Positions 1 through 4,909 of a stretch of 5,601 nucleotides of DNA are shown here, piece after piece (position 1 is the first letter of the stretch; the number at the start of each line of letters is the position of its first letter). The notes beneath the pieces were generated by a model. That model did no database searches. It worked only from the letters and a program-made list of their open reading frames with translations, and had not been told where the DNA came from. This DNA is from Candidatus Liptonbacteria bacterium RIFOXYD1_FULL_36_11 (GTDB taxonomy: Bacteria; Patescibacteriota; Minisyncoccia; UBA6257; XYB1-36-10). The stretch lies in contig MHLG01000008.1 of NCBI GenBank assembly GCA_001821375.1, positions 6,389 through 11,989 of the forward strand. Direction: 5' to 3'. The position numbers and the translations under genes are program-made.

Positions 1-1287
1 ATTTTTGCCCGCCGTTACGGAGGTAAATTTATTATTCGTATTGAAGATACCGATCTTGAACGGTCGGAAAAAAAATACGAAGAAGAAATTTTAAATGGTC
101 TAAAATGGCTTGGCATAGAATCCGAAGAACCAGCTACAAGGCAAAGTGAAAGAACTGATATTTATGAGAAATATCTTAAAAAACTTCTTGAAGAAAAGAA
201 AGCTTATTTTTGCTACTGCACTAAAGAAGAACTAGAAGCCGAAAGGCAGTCTTTTTTAAGCCAAGGCATCTCTCCTAAATATAGCGGCAAATGCCGCGAT
301 TTAGATGCTGACGGCAGAAAACCCCAACTTATTCGCCTTAAAGTTGCCGAAAAAGAAGTTTTTTTTAAAGACTTAATCCGCGGAAAAATTTCTTTTGACT
401 CTGCTCTTTTTGGTGATTTTGCAATTGCAAAAGATGTTAAAACTCCTCTTTATAATTTTGCTAACGTAGTAGATGATTTTGCATTAAAAATCTCCCACGT
501 CATTAGGGGAGAGGACCATATTTCTAATACTCCGAAACAAATTCTTATTCAAGAAGCCTTAGGTTTTCCATCTCCTCATTTTGCTCATCTTCCTTTAATT
601 CTTTCTCCGGATAGAAGTAAAATGTCTAAACGTTATACCGAAACTTCTTTATTATCTTACAAAGAAGCCGGATACTTACCGGAAGCCCTAGTAAATTTTT
701 TAGCTCTTTTAGGCTGGCATCCAGCGGACGATAAGGAAATTATGAACTTTGAAGAAATCTGCCATGAATTTGACATAGAAAAAATTCAAAAATCTGGCGC
801 TATTTTTAATCAGGAAAAACTGGACTGGCTCAACTATCAATATATTAAAAAAATGGAAGAGGAAGAACTTTTTAAAAAAATAAAAGAATTTATTCCTCAA
901 GATTGGCTGATTGAACCGGAAAAAGTAAAAAAAATTATTTCTATTCAAAAAGAAAGAATCAGAATATTGTCCGATATTAAAGAATTAGGAAATTTCTTTT
1001 TTAAACTTCCGGATTATGAACAAAGCCTGCTTATTTGGAAAGAAGCTTCTAAAGAAACTATCAAAAAAAACTTAAAAGAAAGCTTTAATATTATTAAATC
1101 TTTTCCGGAAAACTTTAACGAAAGAATAACAGCGCAAGCAGAAGAGTTTGGTAGGGGAGAAGTGTTTTGGCCTTTAAGAGTTGCTCTTTCTGGACTAAAA
1201 AACTCTCCGCCTCCTTTTGATCTTATCTTTGTCCTTGGTCTAAAAGAATCTGCAGAAAGAATAAAACTAGCCATTGAAAAACTGTAA
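1..1287 (+). CDS. gltX: Glutamyl-tRNA synthetase, 5'-truncated by the window edge
   Basis: This class I aminoacyl-tRNA synthetase charges tRNA(Glu) with glutamate using ATP in the cytoplasm. The frame is open from base 1 and gives 428 residues before TAA. The first visible residues (IFARRYGGKFIIRIEDTD) normally follow the HIGH motif closely, so probably only about 25-30 residues are missing. Other landmarks, numbered from the window start, are C71-x-C73 with C98 (the zinc-binding insertion of many GluRS), VIRGEDH at 167-173, and KMSKR at 207-211, the ATP-binding signature. The C-terminal part (about 290-428) is the helical anticodon-binding region and ends with the family-typical segment WPLRVALSG. 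The total length of about 455 is slightly short for a bacterial GluRS. The ATG at 622 is only the Met inside KMSKR and is not a start. In many bacteria this enzyme also charges tRNA(Gln); the sequence alone does not settle that. The M23 peptidase gene follows after 15 bases, so the two are probably co-transcribed. Confidence 0.97.
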   Translation: MFARRYGGKFIIRIEDTDLERSEKKYEEEILNGLKWLGIESEEPATRQSERTDIYEKYLKKLLEEKKAYFCYCTKEELEAERQSFLSQGISPKYSGKCRDLDADGRKPQLIRLKVAEKEVFFKDLIRGKISFDSALFGDFAIAKDVKTPLYNFANVVDDFALKISHVIRGEDHISNTPKQILIQEALGFPSPHFAHLPLILSPDRSKMSKRYTETSLLSYKEAGYLPEALVNFLALLGWHPADDKEIMNFEEICHEFDIEKIQKSGAIFNQEKLDWLNYQYIKKMEEEELFKKIKEFIPQDWLIEPEKVKKIISIQKERIRILSDIKELGNFFFKLPDYEQSLLIWKEASKETIKKNLKESFNIIKSFPENFNERITAQAEEFGRGEVFWPLRVALSGLKNSPPPFDLIFVLGLKESAERIKLAIEKL

Positions 1288-1302
1288 ATAAAAAAGAATT
1301 TT

Positions 1303-2565
1303 ATGAAATCCGTGCTTAAAAAAACAATTCTTTTATTTTTATTAGCTTTTTTAGTTTCTACTCTAAATCCTCTTGTAATTTCTTATGCTTCCTTGTCTGA
1401 CGAAATAGATAAGAAAAATAAAGAACTAGAAGAAGTTAATAATCAAATAAAATCGGTCCAAAAAGACTTAACTACCACTAATACGAAAAGCGCTTCTTTA
1501 GAAGGGGAGGTAAAACAACTTAATAATAATATAAAACAGTTAAATCTTGGCATCCGTTCCGCTGAAATTTCCATCAGTAAACTCTCTTTAGAACTTGAAT
1601 CTCTTGGAGATGAAATTCAAGACACGGAAAAAAGCATTGCTGATAAAAATTCATCTATGGCTGATGTTCTAAAAGAAATGCAAATACAGGACAATGAAAA
1701 TACTCTTGTTATCTTTTTAAAAAGTAAAAACTTAGCTGACGGTATGAATAATATTCAAAGCCTCCTTAATTTAAACGAAAAACTTACTCTTGAATCGCAA
1801 AATCTTAAAAATTTGCATGAAGAATTAGATGTTAAAATAAGAAACAGCACCACTAAAAAAGAAGATTTGGGATTACAAAATAGCAACCTCAAAAATCGCA
1901 AATCTCTAGTGGAAGATCAAACAGCTGCAAGAAAAGATCTTTTAAACCTTACTAAAAAACAGTCAAAAAGCTACGCCGATGAATTATCCGACTTAAAAAA
2001 ACGCCAGGAAAGTATTGCTAATGAAATAGAAGATATTGAAAAAAAGATACGGGAAGGTGTTAATCCTAATTCTATTCCAACAAAAAGAGGAGTCCTCGAA
2101 TTTCCTCTTAAAGATTACAGTTTAAATGACACATTAAGCCAAGAATATGGCGCCACGAAATTTGCTAAATATGGATATACTGGCGGATTTCACAATGGAA
2201 TTGATTTAGCGATTCCTTTAAGCACACCGCTATTTTCAACTTCAAACGGAGAAGTAGTTGCTACTGGAAATCAAGACAATTATTGTTATCGTGGGGCTTA
2301 TGGAAGATTTGTGGTCGTGAAAGACAACGGCAACCCTTTTATCACCCTTTACGGCCACCTTAGTAGAACATCTGTAGTCCCCGGTCAGAAAATAAGCAGG
2401 GGACAACTTATTGGTTATTCTGGAACAACTGGATATTCCACCGGCCCCCATCTCCACCTTTCCGTTTATCTTTCTTCTACTTTCTATATGGGTCCAAGTA
2501 AAGTATGCGGCCCAATGCCTTTTGGTGCTACTGTTAATCCTTTAGATTATCTTTCCTTAAACTAA
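1303..2565 (+). CDS. Secreted coiled-coil M23 family metallopeptidase (EnvC/PcsB/CwlO-like layout)
   Basis: This is a predicted zinc endopeptidase that cuts peptidoglycan cross-bridges outside the membrane. Residues 1-29 form a signal peptide: basic MKSVLKK, a hydrophobic core, and a likely cut after SYA (27-29). Residues 31-250 are charged and rich in Lys, Glu, Leu and Asn, the pattern of a long coiled coil as in EnvC, PcsB and related proteins. Residues 264-417 form the LytM/M23 domain. It keeps all expected metal and catalytic residues: H297 and D301 (HNGID), H352 (YGHL), and H383 and H385 (PHLHL). It is therefore probably an active enzyme, not a catalytically dead activator like EnvC itself. 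In well-studied relatives the coiled coil is controlled by the FtsEX division complex; that link is family knowledge and nothing here shows it. Two cysteines (C328, C402) lie in the exported domain. The ATG at 1303 has no clear Shine-Dalgarno but directly precedes the signal peptide. A small hydrophobic ORF starts one base after the stop. Confidence 0.95.
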   Translation: MKSVLKKTILLFLLAFLVSTLNPLVISYASLSDEIDKKNKELEEVNNQIKSVQKDLTTTNTKSASLEGEVKQLNNNIKQLNLGIRSAEISISKLSLELESLGDEIQDTEKSIADKNSSMADVLKEMQIQDNENTLVIFLKSKNLADGMNNIQSLLNLNEKLTLESQNLKNLHEELDVKIRNSTTKKEDLGLQNSNLKNRKSLVEDQTAARKDLLNLTKKQSKSYADELSDLKKRQESIANEIEDIEKKIREGVNPNSIPTKRGVLEFPLKDYSLNDTLSQEYGATKFAKYGYTGGFHNGIDLAIPLSTPLFSTSNGEVVATGNQDNYCYRGAYGRFVVVKDNGNPFITLYGHLSRTSVVPGQKISRGQLIGYSGTTGYSTGPHLHLSVYLSSTFYMGPSKVCGPMPFGATVNPLDYLSLN

Positions 2566-2566
2566 C

Positions 2567-2704
2567 ATGGATTTTTTTACTTTAGCTGACCAAATTAAAA
2601 ACCAAGTTATCTCACCATTTAGTGACGGTCTTTTTCTTATTATAAAAAGTTTAGGAAGCCTTTTTTTAATCATCTTTAACTTCCTCACAAATCTCTTTAA
2701 ATAA
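2567..2704 (+). CDS. Putative small hydrophobic (membrane) protein, 45 aa
   Basis: The ATG lies one base after the TAA of the M23 peptidase gene, and the frame runs 45 codons to TAA. The N-terminal 20 residues are polar (MDFFTLADQIKNQ onward). Residues 22-44 are rich in Leu, Ile and Phe, with a single Lys at 27 and a C-terminal Lys, which suggests one membrane-spanning or membrane-bound amphipathic helix. There is no Shine-Dalgarno, so translation would depend on coupling to the upstream gene. I do not recognise a family. The tight junction and the sensible hydrophobicity pattern favour a real gene. Against it, short T-rich ORFs encode Phe/Leu/Ile-rich peptides by chance. A holin-like role beside a peptidoglycan peptidase is conceivable but has no direct support, because the peptidase has its own signal peptide. 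Confidence 0.5.
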   Translation: MDFFTLADQIKNQVISPFSDGLFLIIKSLGSLFLIIFNFLTNLFK

Positions 2705-2855
2705 AACTATTTATATAATTTTAAGTTCTATTTTTAAAAGCCCTCTTCCCTACCCTTATTTAAATAACAAGTCGCAAAATCTACCTTGTGCGACACATTA
2801 TCTTATTCTCCCCCGCTGGCTTTTTATAAAATTAAACAAAAACAAAAAATGTAAA
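2705..2855. other. Intergenic region with nested inverted repeats, no gene seen
   Basis: These 151 bases between the end of the plus-strand gltX unit and the terminator of the convergent minus-strand gene hold no convincing ORF. A perfect TATAAT lies at 2714-2719 on the plus strand, but no good -35 box sits 16-18 bases before it, and the surroundings are AT-rich. A perfect 6-bp inverted repeat (GTCGCA 2771-2776, TGCGAC 2789-2794) sits inside a longer-range 7-bp one that ends in a T-run (entered separately). Confidence 0.6.
2736..2825 (+). terminator. Possible plus-strand terminator or small structured RNA
   Basis: AAAAGCC (2736-2742) is complementary to GGCTTTT (2818-2824), which runs into a five-T tract at 2821-2825. 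The enclosed segment carries its own 6-bp hairpin (2771-2794). It could end transcription of the gltX, peptidase and small-ORF unit, for which no other plus-strand terminator is visible. The 75-base interior is much longer than in a usual intrinsic terminator, so this is only tentative. Confidence 0.3.
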
Positions 2856-2881
2856 AAAGTCCCGTTTTTAAGCAGGACTTT
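2856..2881 (-). terminator. Intrinsic terminator of the minus-strand 114-aa gene
   Basis: AAAGTCC (2856-2862) and GGACTTT (2875-2881) form a perfect 7-bp stem. It can extend inward past one mismatch (G2864-C2873, T2865-G2872, T2866-A2871) to a TTTA loop. Read on the minus strand, the stem runs directly into TTTTTT (2858-2853), the usual U-run. The hairpin overlaps the stop codon of the minus-strand gene. On the plus strand the trailing tract is interrupted (TTTATTTAT), so termination there would be weaker. Confidence 0.8.
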
Positions 2882-3224
2882 ATTTATATGAGTTCAGTAA
2901 TTCTCTTTCTGCCTCTCTCGCTATCCTTAAAAAAATAAAAAGGGTTAGTTCTATTACTTTTTTCTTTCTCACTTCCCTTCCGGTAATTTTTTTAAGATAG
3001 CTTAATACTGCCTGTATTTTTTTTAGTCTTAAGCCAAAGAATACTGAAAAAACAACTTCATCTGATATTGACTGATTAGCCGGCCACTTTAAAAGATTTG
3101 ACCCTTCCCCTCTCTTAAGAAAAAAAAGAGTAAGAATTAAATCTTCCGCATCAGAATATTTTTCTAATATTTTTTTTATTAAAACAGTTTCTTGTAAGCT
3201 TTTAAGAATAGAAACAGGCATCAT
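2880..3224 (-). CDS. Hypothetical protein, 114 aa, basic and mostly helical
   Basis: I do not recognise a family. The protein looks largely alpha-helical and basic. It has hydrophobic and charged stretches at about 5-37, a polar, Gly- and Pro-containing link at 38-54, and a second helical part at 55-112 with a strongly basic patch near 83-89 (REVRKKK). No signal peptide is visible. Two Phe/Leu-rich stretches (about 30-36 and 94-99) are too short to be clear membrane spans. The gene is very probably real: GGGGGAGGAG lies 6 bases before the first of two tandem ATG codons, and a hairpin with a U-run overlaps its stop. It is a single-gene unit, divergent from murC and converging on the gltX unit. 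A small nucleic-acid-binding or regulatory protein would fit the size and charge, but that is a guess. Confidence 0.8.
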   Translation of the reverse strand: MMPVSILKSLQETVLIKKILEKYSDAEDLILTLFFLKRGEGSNLLKWPANQSISDEVVFSVFFGLRLKKIQAVLSYLKKITGREVRKKKVIELTLFIFLRIAREAERELLNSYK

Positions 3225-3230
3225 ATAGCA

Positions 3231-3240
3231 CTCCTCCCCC
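3231..3240 (-). promoter_or_regulatory. Strong Shine-Dalgarno of the 114-aa gene
   Basis: The minus strand reads GGGGGAGGAG followed by TGCTAT and then ATG ATG. The AGGAG core is 6 bases from the first ATG (3224) and 9 from the second (3221); either may be used. It is the only clear Shine-Dalgarno before any gene start in the window and it fixes both strand and start. Confidence 0.85.
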
Positions 3241-3248
3241 TTATTTAT

Positions 3249-3277
3249 TTTAAAAGTTTCTATTTTTAGATTATTAT
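3249..3277 (+). promoter_or_regulatory. Candidate murC promoter giving a leaderless mRNA
   Basis: TTTAAA (3249-3254), a 17-base spacer and TATTAT (3272-3277, 5 of 6 to consensus) lie just before the murC ATG at 3284. Normal spacing puts the transcription start at or very near the A of ATG. This agrees with the lack of any Shine-Dalgarno before murC. An alternative -10, TAGATT at 3267-3272, would also leave almost no leader. Confidence 0.45.
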
Positions 3278-3290
3278 TACTTTATGCCAA
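3263..3290 (-). promoter_or_regulatory. Candidate promoter of the 114-aa gene
   Basis: On the minus strand TTGGCA (3290-3285) lies 16 bases before TAAAAA (3268-3263). The -35 box is one base from consensus; the -10 is poorer (4 of 6). Transcription would start near 3256 and include the Shine-Dalgarno. The -35 box lies within the first codons of murC and the element overlaps the candidate murC promoter. The AT-rich surroundings make chance matches likely. Confidence 0.35.
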
Positions 3291-4645
3291 AATCAAGTCT
3301 TTTTCCGAAAAATATAAAAAATGCCTCCGTCCACTTTATCGGCATAGGCGGTATTGGTATGAGCGCTCTAGCTCAGTGGTTCTTAGCCCAAAATTGGGCT
3401 GTTAGCGGCTCCGATGTATCGGAATCGCCTATTACTCAAAAACTAGCTAAAATGGGCGTAAAAGTGAAAATAGGCCACAAAAAAGACAATCTTCCTAATA
3501 AAACAAGTCTTGTCGTTTTTAATCAGGCAATTCCTAAAGAAAACCCGGAATATGAAGAAACTATCTGTCGCAAAATATCAATAAAAAGCTATCCGGAAAT
3601 AATTGGCGAACTGACAAAAAAATACAAAACAATCTCCATTTCCGGCGCTCACGGCAAAAGCTCATCCACCGCTCTCGCTTCCCTTTCGGCTATTGAGGCC
3701 AACCTAGATTCAACCGTTATTATTGGAACTCTTCTTAAAGAATTTTCTAGTGGCGCGGGAAACTTTCGCCCAGGAAAAAGCGAATGGCTTATTTTAGAAG
3801 CCGACGAATTCGGCCGCGCTTTTTTAAATTATTTTCCTTTTGCCGCTCTTATCACTAATATTGATAAAGAACACTTGGACACCTACAAAGATTTATCCGA
3901 TATTAAAAAAACTTTCCTTAAATTTTTTAATAACATTCTTCCTGATGGCATTCTTGTTTTAAATAAAGACAATAAAAACTTAAGAAGCTTATCCTTTGAA
4001 ATAAAAAAACTTGTTTCTATAAAAGAGCTTAATCTTTTTTGGTATTCTCTTAATTCCCCCGCCGCTCGTAAAATAAAAAAAATTCTTCAAGTAAAAGGGC
4101 GGCACAATCTTTCTAACGCCACTGGCGTTTTTACTCTCTTAAAAGCGGTTGGCTTAAAAGAACAAGATATTCTAGCCGGATTTAAAAAATATTCTGGTTG
4201 CTGGCGCCGTTTTGAATTAAAAGGAAAAATTTTTGAAGCGGATGTAATTGATGATTATGCCCATCATCCGGAAGAAATAAAAGCCACTCTTGAAATGGCT
4301 CGCGAAATTTATCCGAAAGGTAAAATATCTGTCGTCTTCCAGCCGCACCATCAAGGCCGTCTCACTTCCCTCTTCTCTGAATTTACTAAAGCTTTTAAAA
4401 ATGCCGACAATGTTTTTATTTTAGACACCTACAAAGTTGCCGGCCGCGAAAAAGAAAAAAAAGAAGAGAAGCAATTACGCTCCGCTTCAGATTTAGCGCT
4501 TGCTGTAAAAGCAAAATATATAAAAAATCCTTCTTCTCTCCCCTCTCTCTTAAAAGATGCTGGTAATAAAAAAGGAAACGTTATTATTATGATGGGCGCT
4601 GGCAACATTAATCTCTTTACTGAAAAATTAATAAACGGAGCATAA
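3284..4645 (+). CDS. murC: UDP-N-acetylmuramate--L-alanine ligase (MurC)
   Basis: MurC adds L-alanine to UDP-N-acetylmuramic acid using ATP in the cytoplasm, the first step in building the peptidoglycan stem peptide. The N-terminal domain (about 15-110) has the UDP-binding glycine motif GIGGIGM (20-26). The central ATPase domain has a P-loop at 121-128 (GAHGKSSS, K125), EADE at 172-175, and TNIDKEHLD at 191-199. GRHNLSNA at 272-279 opens the last domain, which has DDYAHHPEE at 323-331, QPHHQGR at 353-359 and MMGAG at 436-440. HHP and the separate N-terminal glycine motif are typical of MurC. The related recycling ligase Mpl is the main alternative and looks less likely. At 453 residues it is near the short end of the family; the stretch between the central domain and GRHN (about 231-270) looks compact. 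The P-loop differs from the usual GTHGKTTT. The gene stands alone, not in a division/cell-wall cluster, and its stop overlaps the terminator of the minus-strand RNA. Confidence 0.93.
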   Translation: MPKSSLFPKNIKNASVHFIGIGGIGMSALAQWFLAQNWAVSGSDVSESPITQKLAKMGVKVKIGHKKDNLPNKTSLVVFNQAIPKENPEYEETICRKISIKSYPEIIGELTKKYKTISISGAHGKSSSTALASLSAIEANLDSTVIIGTLLKEFSSGAGNFRPGKSEWLILEADEFGRAFLNYFPFAALITNIDKEHLDTYKDLSDIKKTFLKFFNNILPDGILVLNKDNKNLRSLSFEIKKLVSIKELNLFWYSLNSPAARKIKKILQVKGRHNLSNATGVFTLLKAVGLKEQDILAGFKKYSGCWRRFELKGKIFEADVIDDYAHHPEEIKATLEMAREIYPKGKISVVFQPHHQGRLTSLFSEFTKAFKNADNVFILDTYKVAGREKEKKEEKQLRSASDLALAVKAKYIKNPSSLPSLLKDAGNKKGNVIIMMGAGNINLFTEKLINGA

Positions 4646-4695
4646 AAAACTCCCGGATCTTAAACCTTCGCACCGTTGCGTTAGCTCCCCGGGAG
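4644..4695 (-). terminator. Intrinsic terminator of the minus-strand RNA
   Basis: CCGGGAG (4689-4695) and CTCCCGG (4650-4656) form a perfect 7-bp GC-rich stem. On the minus strand it is followed at once by TTTTTT (4649-4644). The 32-base interior holds a further small hairpin, CGCA (4669-4672) with TGCG (4677-4680). The U-run includes the last two bases of the murC stop codon. There is no T-run on the plus side, so it should act only on minus-strand transcripts. Confidence 0.8.
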
Positions 4696-4818
4696 AGCGC
4701 TTACCTCATTACTCTTTGTCTGCAAAAGATGGGCCAAGAGGTAATGAGGCCTTCCTTCCTCTCTTTCTTCCTTGCGCCAGAGGAAGAGGAAAAGAAACTT
4801 TTATCTTGCACCCAAACT
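4644..4818 (-). ncRNA. Candidate small structured RNA of unknown family, about 175 nt
   Basis: The gap between murC and the nuclease gene is about half G+C over 4650-4798 by hand count, in an otherwise AT-rich window, and has no ORF worth naming. Read on the minus strand it has a sigma70-type promoter (4852-4825), a predicted 5' end near 4818, three successive stem-loops and a U-run ending at 4644. The stems are: (1) CTTCCT 4767-4772 with AGGAAG 4781-4786, possibly extended by TTCCTCT 4756-4762 with AGAGGAA 4785-4791; (2) CCTCATTAC 4704-4712 with GTAATGAGG 4741-4749, continued by TCTT/AAGA past one bulged base (13 pairs in all); (3) the terminator hairpin. It lacks the signatures I know for tmRNA, RNase P RNA, SRP RNA, T-box or common riboswitches. 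It converges on murC, so it is not an obvious leader of any gene. The calls of strand and ends rest on promoter and terminator alone. Confidence 0.65.
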
Positions 4819-4824
4819 TTTTTT

Positions 4825-4852
4825 AGTATAACTTTTCTTTTTAAAAAATCAA
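4825..4852 (-). promoter_or_regulatory. Promoter of the minus-strand RNA
   Basis: The minus strand reads TTGATT (4852-4847), a 16-base spacer, then TATACT (4830-4825, 5 of 6 to consensus). It is the best two-box promoter match I found in the window. Transcription would start around the A/G at 4818-4817. No reading frame with a ribosome site follows, which supports a non-coding product. Confidence 0.65.
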
Positions 4853-4880
4853 CCCCCTCCCCGTCCCCATTAATTATTGA

Positions 4881-4903
4881 AGATATTTTATGGTAAAATA
4901 TCT
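4881..4903. promoter_or_regulatory. Perfect 10-bp inverted repeat over an extended -10 box (operator-like)
   Basis: AGATATTTTA (4881-4890), TGG, TAAAATATCT (4894-4903) is a perfect 10+3+10 dyad. On the plus strand it contains TGGTAAAAT, an extended -10 (TAAAAT at 4894-4899), 10 bases before the nuclease ATG at 4910. The transcript would begin within a few bases of that ATG. No good -35 is present, as is common with extended -10 promoters. A bound dimeric repressor would block the promoter. By symmetry a TAAAAT also faces the minus strand (4890-4885), pointing towards the RNA gene. Confidence 0.6.
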
Positions 4904-4909
4904 CTTACT

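Noticed and set aside
709..948. Minus-strand ORF inside gltX
   Set aside because: It is the shadow of a conserved gltX coding region; the product is low-complexity Phe/Asn-rich and no start signals are seen. The same applies to minus-strand frames at 1014-1274 (gltX) and 2242-2457 (M23 domain).
2567..2704. Holin-endolysin pair (small hydrophobic ORF plus M23 peptidase)
   Set aside because: The peptidase has its own signal peptide and a long coiled coil like housekeeping division hydrolases, and no phage genes are nearby.
4681..4712. tRNA-like D-arm (TTAGCTC, loop, GAGCGC) on the plus strand
   Set aside because: No matching anticodon stem, T-arm (GGTTC type) or acceptor partner follows. The resemblance comes from the GCTC/GAGC palindrome in the terminator region.
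4751..4790. GGAAGGAAG on the minus strand, as in the SRP RNA tip
   Set aside because: The surrounding SRP helix-8 sequence (AGGTCAGGTCC before and GCAGCC after) is absent; the segment is simply purine-rich.
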